From positions 7,269,501-7,333,500 of the forward strand of contig NZ_JAPEPC010000001.1 in assembly GCF_026340465.1 (NCBI RefSeq): a DNA stretch of 64,000 bases. The letters are read 5' to 3'. A program made the translations under genes and the position numbers. The stretch is from Streptomyces sp. NBC_01306. Its GTDB lineage: Bacteria; Actinomycetota; Actinomycetes; Streptomycetales; Streptomycetaceae. The notes beneath the pieces were generated by a model. That model was not told the DNA's origin and searched no databases. It was given only the letters and a program-made list of their open reading frames with translations. This document shows positions 7,775 to 19,200 of the stretch, in pieces; the stretch's first letter is position 1, and every line of letters starts with the position of its first letter.

Positions 7775-10700
7775 GTGAGCCACGCCATCGACATGTCACC
7801 GTCCACGGACATGAGCACGCTGGTCGACGTGCTCAGCCACCGTGCCGAAGCCCAACCGCACCGCCGCGCCTTCGGCTTCCTGCGGGCCACGGGGGGAATG
7901 GCCGAGGAGTTGAGCTACGCCGAACTGGACGGGCGGGTGCGCGCACTGGCGGCGCGCCTGGAGTCCGAACACCCTTCCGGCAGCCGGTTGTTGCTGCTCT
8001 ACCCGCCCGGCCTCGACTTCGTGGTGGGATTCCTGGCCTGTCTGTATGCGGGCATGGTGGCGGTACCGATGCCTCTGCCGACCAGCCGCAAGCGCGCACA
8101 ACGCCAGCTGGCCGCAGCCACCGACGCCCGGGTGGCCGCCTGGCTGACGGTCGCCGCCTCCCGCAGGATGCTCGACGAGCACGCGGCGGACGCCGGTGGC
8201 GGCCCGGTCACGGTCCACACCACCGACGGCGCGCCCACCCACCGGGCCGATGACTGGTCCGGACGCCGTCCGGCCCCTGCCGACCTCGCCTTCCTGCAGT
8301 ACACCTCGGGCTCGACCGGCGCTCCTCGCGGTGTCATGGTCACCCACCACAACCTGATGGCCAACGCTGAGGCGATCCGGTCGAAGTTCGCTCTCACCGC
8401 GCAGGATTCTTCGGTGATCTGGCTCCCGCCGTTCCACGACATGGGCCTGATCGGCGGCATCCTCCAGCCCGTCCACACCGGTTTCCCCGCGCTGCTGATG
8501 TCGCCCCAGGCCCTGATGCGGGACCCCGGGAGCTGGCTGGAGGCGATCTCCGAGCACCGGGCGACCGTCAGCGGCGGTCCCAACTTCGGATACGCGCACT
8601 GCGTCCGGCACATCGACGCCGAACGTGCGGCCGGACTCGATCTCAGCAGCTGGCGGGTGGCGTTCAACGGCGCCGAGCCGATCCGCGCGGAGAGCCAGGA
8701 CGGCTTCGCTGAGGCCTTCGCGGCGCAGGGGTTCGACCCCCGCGCCTTCTTCGCCTGCTACGGGATCGCCGAGGCCACCCTGCTGGTCTCCGGTGCCGAC
8801 CGCGGCGAAGGCGCCCGGGTACTGGCCGTGGACGACGACCAACTCGCCCTGCACGGACGGGCAGTGCCCGCAGCGGAAGGCCGCGGCATTCGGCTCGTCA
8901 GCTGTGGTGCACCGGCGGCCGGCCACCAGGTCCTGATCGTCGATCCGGACCTCGGATGCCGGGTGGACGACGGAGCCGTCGGCGAGATATGGGTCAGCGG
9001 CCCGAGCGTGGCGGCCGGTTACCTCGATGCTCCGGAGGCCACCGTGGCCACCTTCGGCGCACAGGTGGCCGACGTGGCAGGCACCTTCCTCCGTACCGGC
9101 GACCTCGGGTTCCGCCACGACGGCGAGCTCTATGTCACCGGACGGATCAAGGACCTGATCGTGGTCCGCGGACGCAACGTCCATCCGCAGGACGCCGAGC
9201 GGATCGCCGCGGCAAGCCACCCCGGGCTCGACCCGGACGCGGCTGCCGCCTTCGGCTACGAGGAGGACGGCGCCGAGGCCCTGGGGATCGTCCTCGAAGT
9301 GGACCGGCACATCTCCGCCGACCGGCTCGCCTCCATGGCGGACAGCGTGCGGACGGCGGCCACCGCCGAACTCGGCGTCGCGGTCGGTGCCGTCTTCTTC
9401 ACCCGGCGCGGCGGCGTCCCGCGGACTACCAGCGGCAAGATCCGCCGGCAGGCATGCCGGGAACAGTGGCTGGGCGGTGAACTGCCGCTGGTCGGTGGTG
9501 ACACGCCGGGCACCTCGGCCCCGTCCGGCGAGGAGGGCGCCGGTGTCCGCGCCGTGCTGGCTGCCGTGGCGCGGCTCTCACCGGAGGCGCTGGACGACTC
9601 CACGGGCATCTTCGATCTGGGTCTTGACTCGCTGGGCGTGGTCGACCTGAGGTTACGCGTCCTCGCCGAGCTGGGGGTCGAGCTGTCCCTGTCCGACCTG
9701 CTCGCCGGGCCGACCGTCGCCGAACTGGCGGCCGCCGTCGCGGCGGCACCGCGGGTCTCGACCGGGCCTGAGGCGGCCGAGGCCGCCTACTCCGGGGCTT
9801 CGCCGGGCCAGGAGGCGCTGCTCCTCGCGGACGAACTCGCCGGTGATGACGCCCCCTACGTGGTCGGCCGCGCGGTCAAGGTGCTCGGCGCGTTCCGCGT
9901 GGACGACTTCCTGGCGGCGGTACGAGCGGTGGTGGCCCGCCATCCGGCCCTGCGGACCTCGTTCGTCCCGGGCGACGAGGTACTGGGACGGGTACTGCAC
10001 CCCGAGCTCCCGCCCGAGCTGGCTGTGCTCGACGCCCGGGGCCAGGACGCGGCCGCGGTGACGGCGCTGCTGGAGGACGCGGCCTGCCGCCGTATGGACC
10101 CGGCCACCGGCCCACTCGTCAGGGTCACCGCCATCCGCACCGCCGAGACCGAGACGGTCGTGGTCTTCGCCGTCCACCACGCGGTCTGCGACCTGCGCTC
10201 GCTCGGACTGCTCCTGCTGGAGGTCGCCGACGCATACCGGCCGGCCGACACCACCACGTCCGACACCGCCGCCTCCGGCGCAGCGGTGTCCAGGACGAAC
10301 CACGACGAGGCCCACGACGCGGCGTACGGTGCGTTCGCGGCCGGCCAGCGCCGCCTGGTCGAGACCGGCGACGAGGACCGGCTCCGGCGGCACTGGGAGA
10401 CAGAACTCAGCGGTGTCCCGCTGGAGATCCGGTTGCCGATGGCCCGAGCCGCGACGGGATCCGCCCGTGGCGCGGTGGAGCGCTTCGTGGTCCCCGCCGA
10501 ACTGTCCGCGCAGGTACACGACTTCGCGCGGACCCACCGGCTGACCGTCAACGCCGTGCTGCAGGCCGCCCTGCACGTCCTGCTGCACCGCCTCACCGGC
10601 GAGGAGCGGGTCGCCGTCGGCACCCCCTCCGCCAACCGCGGCCGCAGCGACCGGATGGACGTCGTCGGCTACTTCGTCAACGTACTGCCGCTGGCCAGCA

Positions 10701-13700
10701 CCCACCGTCCGGAGACCGGCTTCGCGGAGGCGGCTGCGCAACTGCAGCACACCCTCGCCGTCGGCCTGGAGCACGGCGAGCTGCCGTACGCCGCGATCCT
10801 TCAGGCCGCCGACAGGTCCACCGACCGCTGCAACGTCCTGGTCGCCTACCAGAGCATCCAGTCCGAGCACACGGCGGACATCGCCCGGATCGCCCTTGAG
10901 GACCCACGGCTGCCGGTCCGGGTCGGCGGGCTCACCATGCTGCCGGTACCGCTGCCCCGCCGGGACAACGCCTTCGACCTCACCATGAATCTGGCGGACT
11001 CCGGAGCCGAACTGCTCGGCAACGTGGAGTACCGGGCTGACCTGTTCGCCGCCGGGGACGTGCGTCAGTTCGTCGACTGCTACCTGGGCCTGCTCCGCTC
11101 CGCGCTGGCCGACCCCGCGCAGCCGACCGCCGCTCTGAGCCTGTCCGGCACACCGCAGGGGGCGGCTCTCCCGGCACTCGCGACGCCCGCAGCCCCCGGG
11201 GCGTACGACGAGACCAGCCTGACCGGCCTGATCGACGAGTGGGTCCGGCGCACGCCGGAGGCCACGGCGCTGACCGACGGACGACGCACCCTCGACTACC
11301 GCGAACTCGACCGTGCCGCAGGCCGCCTGGCCGCCGAACTTGCCGCCCGCGGAGTCGGCGCGGAGTCCGTGGTCGGCGTGGTCACCGGCCGCGACGTCAG
11401 GACCGTGATCGCGCTGCTGGGCGTGCTCAAGGCCGGCGCCGCCTATCTGCCGCTCGACCCTTCGCTGCCCGACGACCGTCTCCAGTGGATACTCGGCCGG
11501 GCAGGGGTGCCGCTGGTGGTCGCCGCCGGCGATGCGCGTGACCTGCCCGGGGACCTGCCCGTGGTGCCGGCGGAGCCGACGTCCGAGCTGCCACCGCCGC
11601 CTGACGTTCCGGTGCGTCCCGGCAACCTCGCCTACGTCCTGTTCACCTCCGGCTCGACCGGTCGTCCGAAGGGCGTCGCGCTCACCCACCGCAACGCTGT
11701 CTCCTTCCTCGCCTGGGCGCGGGAACGGTTCGGTACCGACCTGAGCGCGGTGCTCGCCGCCACCTCCTTCTCCTTCGACCTGAGCGTCTTCGAGATCTTC
11801 GGCCCGCTCACCAGCGGCGGCACCGTCGTCGTGGCCCGGGACGTACTCGTGCTGGCCGAGGACGCCCTGCCGGCGCCCGTCGCCCTGGTCAACACCGTCC
11901 CCTCGCCCCTCGCCGAGCTACTGCGTTCGGGATGGCTCCCGCAGGGAGTACGCACCGTGAACCTGGCCGGTGAGCCGCTGCCCCGACAGCTCGCCGACGC
12001 CGTACTCGGCCATCCCTCGGTCGACCGGCTGATGAACCTCTACGGTCCGACCGAGGCGACGACGTACGCCTGCGAAGCGCTGATCCGGGCCGGCGACCCG
12101 GGCGAGCCGCCGATCGGCCGCCCCATCTCGGGCACCCACGCCTATGTGCTCGACGACCGGCTGCGGCCGGTGGCCCCGGGCGTCCCCGGTGAGCTGTACC
12201 TGGGCGGGCCCGGCCTGGCCCGTGGTTATCTCAACGACCCCGCGCTGACCGCCGACCGCTTCCTGCCCGACCTGACCCGGCCCGGAGAGCGGATGTACCG
12301 CACCGGCGACGTGGTCCGGGTGGACGCCGACGGGCAGTTGCGCTACCTGGGCCGCTCCGACGACCAGGTGAAGATCCGCGGCTTCCGGATCGAGCCGGGG
12401 GAGTGCGCGGCGGCGCTGCGCCGCCACCCGGCGGTCGCCGACGCCGCGGTGCTGCCGCGCGAAGTCCCGGGTGCGGGAACGGTGCTGTGCGCCTGGCTGG
12501 TCCCGGCCGCAGGCAGCACCCTGGAGCCCGGACAGGTGCAGGCGTTCGCCCGCACCCGGCTGCCGCACTACATGGTGCCTTCGGCGATCGCCGTGGTGGA
12601 CCGGCTGCCGCAGACCCCGAACGGCAAGCTCGACAAGCGTGCCCTGACCACACCGGGACTCGCCGCCGCCGCGGGCACGGCTGCCCCCGACGGGCCGGTC
12701 GAGCAGCAACTGCTGGAGATCTTCACCGAGCTGCTGGCCCGGCAGGACTTCGGCGTCGAGGACAGCTTCTTCGACCTCGGCGGCCACTCGCTGCTGGTCG
12801 CACGCCTGATCACCCGGATCCGGCGGGCGTTCGGTGTCGCCCTGCCCATGCGGGCGGTCTTCGAGCACCCCCGCATCCGCGCTCTCGCGCCGCTGGTCGC
12901 GGCGGCAGCCGGTCAGGAAGCCGGCGCCACCGTCCGGCTCCTCCCGGTCTCCCGTGAGCCGGCTCCGGCGCCGTCGTCGGCGCAGGAGCGGATGTGGCTG
13001 ATGCAGCAGATGATGCCCGGCAACACCGCCTACAGCGTCGCGGGTGCGGTCCGGGTGCGGGGTCCGCTCGACACCGGACTGCTGCGCCGTGCCCTGCGGG
13101 AGACCGTCCGCCGCCACGAGGTGCTGCGTACCCGGCTGGTGTCCGGCGACGGTGGCGTCCGCCAAGTGATCGCTGAGGAACCCGACTTCGGCTGGATCGA
13201 GGAGGATCTCACCGAGCTGCCGGAGCCGGAGCGGACGGCGGCCGCGGTGCAGCGGATGTCCGCGGAGGCCGCAGTCCCCGTCGACCTGGGCGGCGGCAGG
13301 CCGGTCCGGCTCGTCGTACTCCGACTGGCCGCCGACGAGCACCTGGTCGGGCTGGTCAGCCATCTCGCGGTGATGGACGGCTGGTCGTCCGGGGTGTTCT
13401 TCCGGGACCTCGCGCTCGCCTACCGTTCGCTCTCCGGCGATGAGGGGGCCGGCGTCATCGAACCGGCCGTGCAGTACGCCGACTTCGCGGCCTGGCAGCG
13501 GGCCTCGCTGGCGCCCGTCAAACAGGAACTGCTCTCCTGGTGGACCGAACGGCTCGACGGCCTCCCGGCGCTGGCCGTCCCCGCCGACCGGCCCCGGCCC
13601 TCGGTGATGGGCTTCCGCGGCGGCAGTGTCCCGGTCCGGTTCGGCCGCGGACTGCGCGACCGGCTTGCGGGTCTTGGCACCGGCCGGGACGCGACGCTGT

Positions 13701-16192
13701 TCATGGTGCTGCTCTCGGCCTTCGCCACCGTACTGATGCGCCACAGCGGGCAGCACGACTTCGCGGTGGGCACACCGATCGCCGAGCGGCCGCTTCCCGA
13801 ACTCGACGACGTCATGGGCCCGTTCACCAACACGGTGCCGATCAGGCTGGACCTCTCCGGCGACCCGTCCTTCGCGGAGCTGCTGGACCGCACCAGGGAG
13901 CGGGCGCTGGAGGCCTACGCACACGGCACGTTGCCCTTCGAGACCCTGGTGGGCGAACTCGGTCTGGCCCGCGACCTCAGCCGCACCCCGGTGTTCCAGA
14001 CCATGGTCTCGCTGCAGGACGACCCGCTGGGCGGGCTCGACCTGCCGGGGATGAGCAGCGAGCGTCTCGACGTGCCGCGTGACACCGCCAGGTTCGATCT
14101 GCTGCTCGCTCTCTCCGACGGTCCGGCCGGCCTGTCCGGAGCGATGGAGTTCAACCAGGAGATCTTCGACCGCGCCACGGTGGAGGAGCTGATCGCCCAT
14201 CTGGAGGCGCTCCTGGAGCGGGTCGTGGGCGACGCCGGGGCGCCGGTCTCCCGGATCCCGCTGCTCGACGCCACGCAGACGAATCGCATCCTGCACGAGT
14301 GGAACGACACCGCGGCGCCGCAGCAGCCCGTCGCGATCCACACCCTCTTCGACGAGCAGGAGGCCGCGACCCCGGACGCGGTGGCGGTGTGCGACCTCAG
14401 CCGCAGCTGGACCTACCACGAACTGCGCGGCAGGGCCGAGCGGGTGGCGCGGGAACTGCTGCCCGTACCCGGCCGGGACGTGGCCGTACTGATGGGCCGG
14501 TCGGCGGCGGCGGTGGCCGCGGTGCTGGGGGTGCTGAAGGCGGGCAAGGCGTACGTGCCGATCGACCCGGCCTTCCCGAGCGGCCGGATCGCCGGGATCC
14601 TGGACATCTGCGGCGCCGTCTGCCTGCTCGCCGACCCGGAGCACCTGGCACAGGCCGAGGAACTGGCGGCCGGCCGGCCGGGGACGCGGGTGGTGCTGGT
14701 CGACGCCGACTCCGCGCCGACGGTCGTTCCCGATTCGGTCGAACTGCCGTCGGTGGCACCGGAGTCGGTCGCGTACACGATCTTCACCTCCGGGTCCACC
14801 GGCGTCCCGCAAGGAGTTGTGCTCCAGCATGCGGCGGTGGTCAACACGCTGCGCTGGGTCATCGACACCCTGGACTTCCGGCCGTCCGACCGACTGCTGT
14901 GGGTCACCTCGCTCTGCTTCGACCTCTCGGTCTTCGACATCTTCGGCACCCTCGCGTCGGGCGGCCGGATCAGGGTCGCCGAGGAGGAGGAACTCGCCGA
15001 GCCGTCGCGCCTGGCGGAGTTGCTGCTTGGCGGCGAGGTCACCGTCTGGGACTCGGCGCCTGCCGCACTGCAGCGACTGCTGCCGGCCCTGGAGCGGCGC
15101 GCGGCGCAGCCGAACAGTCCGGCGGTCCGCCTGGTCATGCTCAGCGGTGACTGGATCCCGGTGACCATGCCGGACCGGTTGCGTGAGCTGCTGCCCGGCT
15201 GCCACGTGCGGGCTCTCGGCGGGGCCACCGAGGCGGCCATCTGGTCCAACCACTTCCCCGTGGAACACGTCGACCCGTCCTGGACCAGCATCCCGTACGG
15301 CCGTCCGATCCAGAACGCCCGCTACCACGTGCTGGACCGCTGGATGCAGCCCTGCCCCGTCGGTGTGCCCGGCGACCTGTACATCGGCGGCGCCTGCCTG
15401 GCCCTCGGTTATGTCGACCCGAAGATGACCGCGCAGCGGTTCGTGCCGGACCCGCACAGCGGCCGGGCCGGTGAGCGCCTGTACCGCACCGGCGACCTGG
15501 CGCGCTACTGGCGCGACGGGACCCTGGAGTTCCTCGGCCGCTCGGACCAGCAAGTGAAGATCCGCGGCTTCCGGGTGGAGCCCGGGGAGGTGGAGGCCGC
15601 GCTGCGCCACTGCGCGGACGTCCGCGAGGCGACCGTGGCCGTGCGCGACGACCTGCCGGGCGGGCGCTGCCTGGTGGGCTACGCCGTCCCGGCCGAGGGA
15701 CGCAGCCTCGACGAGGCGCAGTTGGGCAAGGAACTGCGTACCCGATTGCCCGCGTACATGGTGCCGGGCCACCTCGTCCAGTTGGAGCGGCTCCCGGTGA
15801 CCCCCAACGGCAAGCTCGACCGGCGCGCGCTTCCGGCCCCGGTCCTGGGCTCAGGAGGAGCGGACTTCGCGAGCCCGCGCACCGGGACCGAACAGTTCAT
15901 CGCCGGGGTGTGGAGCCAGGTGCTCGGGGTGGAGCGGCCGGGCAGCCGCGACAACATCTTCGACCTGGGCGGCAACTCGCTGCGGCTGGCCGAGATCCAC
16001 GCCCTGCTCCAGCAGCGCTTCGACGGACAGCTCCAGCTGGTCCACCTGTTCGAGAACCCGACGATCGAGGGCCTGGCCCGGATGGTCGACGGCCTGGCGG
16101 ACACCGGATCGGCGACCGACCGGACCCAGGACCGCGCCGAGCGTCAGAAGCAGGCCATGCAGCGACGGCGTGCACCGCGCCGCGCCGAGTGA
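7775..16192 (+). CDS. NRPS 1: FAAL-ACP-C-A-T-C-A-T (lipo-initiation and first two modules)
   Basis: 2805 residues. Fatty acyl-AMP ligase about 1-590 (YTSGSTGAPRG near 175; PPFHDMGLIGG typical of FAALs), ACP with Ser619 (DLGLDSLG), C1 about 660-1090 with intact HHAVCD (His801-802, Asp806), A1 about 1145-1640, T1 Ser1672 (DLGGHSL), C2 about 1720-2150, A2 about 2195-2680, T2 Ser2735 (DLGGNSL). Aligning to GrsA by eye, A1 code reads D-L-F-N-N-A-L-T-Y-K, which I recall as an Ala code. A2 reads about D-L-F-D-M-S-L-I-W-K with an unusual LGGATEA core 5, closest to Cys-type pockets (weak). C2 reads HLAVMDG at 1863-1869, so the second, catalytic His is Leu1864. There is no E domain. The GTG start follows a GGGGGAAG site. 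Confidence 0.93.
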   Translation: MSHAIDMSPSTDMSTLVDVLSHRAEAQPHRRAFGFLRATGGMAEELSYAELDGRVRALAARLESEHPSGSRLLLLYPPGLDFVVGFLACLYAGMVAVPMPLPTSRKRAQRQLAAATDARVAAWLTVAASRRMLDEHAADAGGGPVTVHTTDGAPTHRADDWSGRRPAPADLAFLQYTSGSTGAPRGVMVTHHNLMANAEAIRSKFALTAQDSSVIWLPPFHDMGLIGGILQPVHTGFPALLMSPQALMRDPGSWLEAISEHRATVSGGPNFGYAHCVRHIDAERAAGLDLSSWRVAFNGAEPIRAESQDGFAEAFAAQGFDPRAFFACYGIAEATLLVSGADRGEGARVLAVDDDQLALHGRAVPAAEGRGIRLVSCGAPAAGHQVLIVDPDLGCRVDDGAVGEIWVSGPSVAAGYLDAPEATVATFGAQVADVAGTFLRTGDLGFRHDGELYVTGRIKDLIVVRGRNVHPQDAERIAAASHPGLDPDAAAAFGYEEDGAEALGIVLEVDRHISADRLASMADSVRTAATAELGVAVGAVFFTRRGGVPRTTSGKIRRQACREQWLGGELPLVGGDTPGTSAPSGEEGAGVRAVLAAVARLSPEALDDSTGIFDLGLDSLGVVDLRLRVLAELGVELSLSDLLAGPTVAELAAAVAAAPRVSTGPEAAEAAYSGASPGQEALLLADELAGDDAPYVVGRAVKVLGAFRVDDFLAAVRAVVARHPALRTSFVPGDEVLGRVLHPELPPELAVLDARGQDAAAVTALLEDAACRRMDPATGPLVRVTAIRTAETETVVVFAVHHAVCDLRSLGLLLLEVADAYRPADTTTSDTAASGAAVSRTNHDEAHDAAYGAFAAGQRRLVETGDEDRLRRHWETELSGVPLEIRLPMARAATGSARGAVERFVVPAELSAQVHDFARTHRLTVNAVLQAALHVLLHRLTGEERVAVGTPSANRGRSDRMDVVGYFVNVLPLASTHRPETGFAEAAAQLQHTLAVGLEHGELPYAAILQAADRSTDRCNVLVAYQSIQSEHTADIARIALEDPRLPVRVGGLTMLPVPLPRRDNAFDLTMNLADSGAELLGNVEYRADLFAAGDVRQFVDCYLGLLRSALADPAQPTAALSLSGTPQGAALPALATPAAPGAYDETSLTGLIDEWVRRTPEATALTDGRRTLDYRELDRAAGRLAAELAARGVGAESVVGVVTGRDVRTVIALLGVLKAGAAYLPLDPSLPDDRLQWILGRAGVPLVVAAGDARDLPGDLPVVPAEPTSELPPPPDVPVRPGNLAYVLFTSGSTGRPKGVALTHRNAVSFLAWARERFGTDLSAVLAATSFSFDLSVFEIFGPLTSGGTVVVARDVLVLAEDALPAPVALVNTVPSPLAELLRSGWLPQGVRTVNLAGEPLPRQLADAVLGHPSVDRLMNLYGPTEATTYACEALIRAGDPGEPPIGRPISGTHAYVLDDRLRPVAPGVPGELYLGGPGLARGYLNDPALTADRFLPDLTRPGERMYRTGDVVRVDADGQLRYLGRSDDQVKIRGFRIEPGECAAALRRHPAVADAAVLPREVPGAGTVLCAWLVPAAGSTLEPGQVQAFARTRLPHYMVPSAIAVVDRLPQTPNGKLDKRALTTPGLAAAAGTAAPDGPVEQQLLEIFTELLARQDFGVEDSFFDLGGHSLLVARLITRIRRAFGVALPMRAVFEHPRIRALAPLVAAAAGQEAGATVRLLPVSREPAPAPSSAQERMWLMQQMMPGNTAYSVAGAVRVRGPLDTGLLRRALRETVRRHEVLRTRLVSGDGGVRQVIAEEPDFGWIEEDLTELPEPERTAAAVQRMSAEAAVPVDLGGGRPVRLVVLRLAADEHLVGLVSHLAVMDGWSSGVFFRDLALAYRSLSGDEGAGVIEPAVQYADFAAWQRASLAPVKQELLSWWTERLDGLPALAVPADRPRPSVMGFRGGSVPVRFGRGLRDRLAGLGTGRDATLFMVLLSAFATVLMRHSGQHDFAVGTPIAERPLPELDDVMGPFTNTVPIRLDLSGDPSFAELLDRTRERALEAYAHGTLPFETLVGELGLARDLSRTPVFQTMVSLQDDPLGGLDLPGMSSERLDVPRDTARFDLLLALSDGPAGLSGAMEFNQEIFDRATVEELIAHLEALLERVVGDAGAPVSRIPLLDATQTNRILHEWNDTAAPQQPVAIHTLFDEQEAATPDAVAVCDLSRSWTYHELRGRAERVARELLPVPGRDVAVLMGRSAAAVAAVLGVLKAGKAYVPIDPAFPSGRIAGILDICGAVCLLADPEHLAQAEELAAGRPGTRVVLVDADSAPTVVPDSVELPSVAPESVAYTIFTSGSTGVPQGVVLQHAAVVNTLRWVIDTLDFRPSDRLLWVTSLCFDLSVFDIFGTLASGGRIRVAEEEELAEPSRLAELLLGGEVTVWDSAPAALQRLLPALERRAAQPNSPAVRLVMLSGDWIPVTMPDRLRELLPGCHVRALGGATEAAIWSNHFPVEHVDPSWTSIPYGRPIQNARYHVLDRWMQPCPVGVPGDLYIGGACLALGYVDPKMTAQRFVPDPHSGRAGERLYRTGDLARYWRDGTLEFLGRSDQQVKIRGFRVEPGEVEAALRHCADVREATVAVRDDLPGGRCLVGYAVPAEGRSLDEAQLGKELRTRLPAYMVPGHLVQLERLPVTPNGKLDRRALPAPVLGSGGADFASPRTGTEQFIAGVWSQVLGVERPGSRDNIFDLGGNSLRLAEIHALLQQRFDGQLQLVHLFENPTIEGLARMVDGLADTGSATDRTQDRAERQKQAMQRRRAPRRAE

Positions 16193-16208
16193 GGAAAGGA
16201 ACGAGGGC

Positions 16209-19200
16209 ATGGACGAATCCAATGTCAACACCAACGCCATCGCCATCGTCGGAATGTCGGGACGGTTTCCCGGCGCCGCCGACGTCCAGGCTTTCTGGGC
16301 GAACCTGCTGGCCGGCCTCAGCGGCACCGTCGCCCCGACGGACCAGGATCTCGACGCGGCCGGAGTGCCGCCCCAGGTGCGCACCGACCCGGCCTATGTG
16401 CGGGCCACCGGCGCGCTCGAAGGGATCGAGGAGTTCGACGCGCAGTTCTTCGGCCTGACGCCCCGCGAGGCCCAGTTGATGGATCCGCAGCAACGGCTCT
16501 TCCTGGAGTGTGCCTGGCACGCCCTGGAGGACTCCGGGAACAGGGCCGGCGCCGGGCTCCCGGCCGCCGTATTCGGCGGCACCGGCGCCAACGGCTACCT
16601 GCTGTACAACCTGGCGCCGCAGGAGTGGCTCCGCGACCCGGCGCACGAGTACTCGGTGATCCTCGGCAACGACAAGGACTACCTGGCCTCCCGCACCTCC
16701 TACAAGCTCGGCCTCTCCGGTCCGAGCATCACGGTGCAGACGGCCTGCTCCACCTCGCTCGTCGCCACCGCCATGGCCTGCCAGAGCCTGCTGGACTACC
16801 AGTGCGACCTGGCCCTGGCGGGCGGCTCCGCGGTCGTCGTACCGCACCGCACCGGCTACCTCTACCAGGAGAGCGGCATCGCCTCACCGGACGGCGTCTG
16901 CCGGCCCTTCGACGCCGACGCCAACGGCACCGTGCGGGGGAGCGGAGCCGCGGTCGTGGTCCTCAAGCGGCTTGAGGACGCGCTCGCCGACGGGGACACC
17001 GTGCACGCCGTGATCCGCGGCTGGGCGGTCAACAACGACGGTTCGGCCAAGGCGGGCTTCACCGCGCCCTCAGTGGGCGCACAGGCCGAGGTGATCGCCC
17101 TGGCGCACCAACTCGCCGAGGTCGAGCCGGCCTCGATCGGATTCATCGAGGCCCACGGCACCGGAACCACCCTCGGAGACATGGTCGAGGCCGAGGCGCT
17201 CCGCCAGGCATTCGACGGCGTTCCCGGCCGCTGCGCGCTGGGCTCGGTCAAGGCCTCGATCGGGCACCTCGACGCGGCCTCCGGGGTGGCCGGTCTGATC
17301 AAGACGGCCCTCGCGGTCAAGCACGGCACGGTGCCGCCGACCCTGAACTTCCGGCGGCCGGGCCCCGCGCTGAGCTCGGACGGCAACCGGTTCTTCGTCA
17401 ACTCCGAGGCGATCGACTGGCCGGTGGACACCGGGCCCCGGCGCGCGGGCGTCAGCTCCCTGGGGATCGGCGGCACCAATGCGCACCTCGTCCTGGAGCA
17501 GGCACCGGAGCAGCCGGACCGCCCGGGGGCCGGCACGGACGTACTGCCGCTGGTGCTGCCGTTGTCGGCGCGCACCGACGCCGCCGTCGCGCAGGCGGCT
17601 GAGCGGCTCGCCGGCCACCTGGAGCGGGCCGGCGCCGACCTGCCGGTGGCGGACGTCGCGCACACCCTGATCACCGGCCGTGCGGAGTTCGACTCACGGA
17701 CCCACGTGGTCGCCGCCACCGCCGCGGAGGCCGCCGCGGCCCTGCGTACGCCGGCCGCACCACCGGCCGGGGGCACGGCAGCGCGACCGCTGGTGATGAT
17801 GTTCCCCGGCCAGGGCGCCCAGCACCCCGGGATGGCCGAGTCGCTCTACCGCACCCAGCCCGTGGTGCGCGAGGCGGTCGACGAGTGCGCCGGACTGCTC
17901 AGGACCGAGCTCGGCCAGGACCTGCGCGAGCTGCTCTTCCCCGGAACCGACCCCGCCCGGGTGGCGGAGGCGGCGGCGCGGCTGGAGCGCACCGAGTACA
18001 CCCAGCCGGCCCTGTTCACCGTGGAGTACGCACTGGCGCGGCTGTGGCAGAGCTGGGGCGTGCAGCCGGATCTGATGGTGGGTCACAGCATCGGCGAGTA
18101 CGCCGCCGCCTGCATCGCCGGTGTGCTCAGCCTCCCGGACGCCGTCCACCTGGTCGCCCTGCGCGGCCGGCTGCTCGCGGACCAGCCGGCCGGCGGCATG
18201 CTGTCGGCCGCGCTGGCCGAGGACGAACTGCGCCGACGGCTGCCGCAGGGCTCCGTGATCGCGGCCGTCAACGCACCGAAGCAGTGCACGGTCGCCGGCC
18301 CGCACGCGGAGCTGGAAGCGCTCACGGCCGAACTCTCGGCCGACGGCGTGCGGGTCACCGCCCTGCACACCTCGCACGCATTTCACTCGCCGCTCGTCGC
18401 AGGCGCGGTGGAACCGTTCCGGCGGGCCGTCGCGCAGGTGCGGCTGAACCCTCCGCTCCTGCCGTACGTCTCCTCCGTCACCGGCGCCCTGATCACCGCG
18501 GAACAGGCGACCGACCCCGGCTACTGGGCCGGCCAGCTGGTGGCGCCGGTGCGCTGGCACCAGGCCCTGCTGACCGCCGCCGGGCCCCGGGCCGTCCTGC
18601 TGGAGGCCGGGCCTGGACAGTCGCTCGGAGCACTGGCCCGGCTCGGCCTGGACCTCAACGCCGGGCATGTCGTCGCCAGTACCCTCCCCAGGCCCGGCGG
18701 CGACGAGCGCCGCGCGGTCCTTGAGGCAGCAGGCCTGCTCCGGGACGCGGGTGTCCCGGTGGACCTCACCGCCGTGAACGGTGCGCCCGGCCGTCGGGTG
18801 CCACTGCCCGGATACCCGTTCCAGCGCCGCCGCCACTGGATCGACGCGCCGCAGCCCCGGGCCGGCGGCGCGGACGCGGCACCGCAGCCCGAGCCCGTCG
18901 CGGTGGCCGTGAACGACATGGACGATGCCGGCACCGTGAACACCGACGCCGTGCGGGCCGCGGTCGACCGGGCCTGGGCCGAGGTGCTGCTCGGCGCCGA
19001 CCCGGGTCCGGAGGACAACTTCTTCGACCAGGGGGGCCAGTCCCTGGTCGCCGTCCAACTGCTGTCCCGGATATCCCAGTTGGTCAAGGTCAGGCTCCCG
19101 CTGCAGCTGATCTTCGACCATCCGACCCCGCGCGGGCTGGCGATCGCGGTCGCCGCCGAGGCTCTGCGTGGCGCGTCCCGGCCCGACCTGCCGGTCCGGC

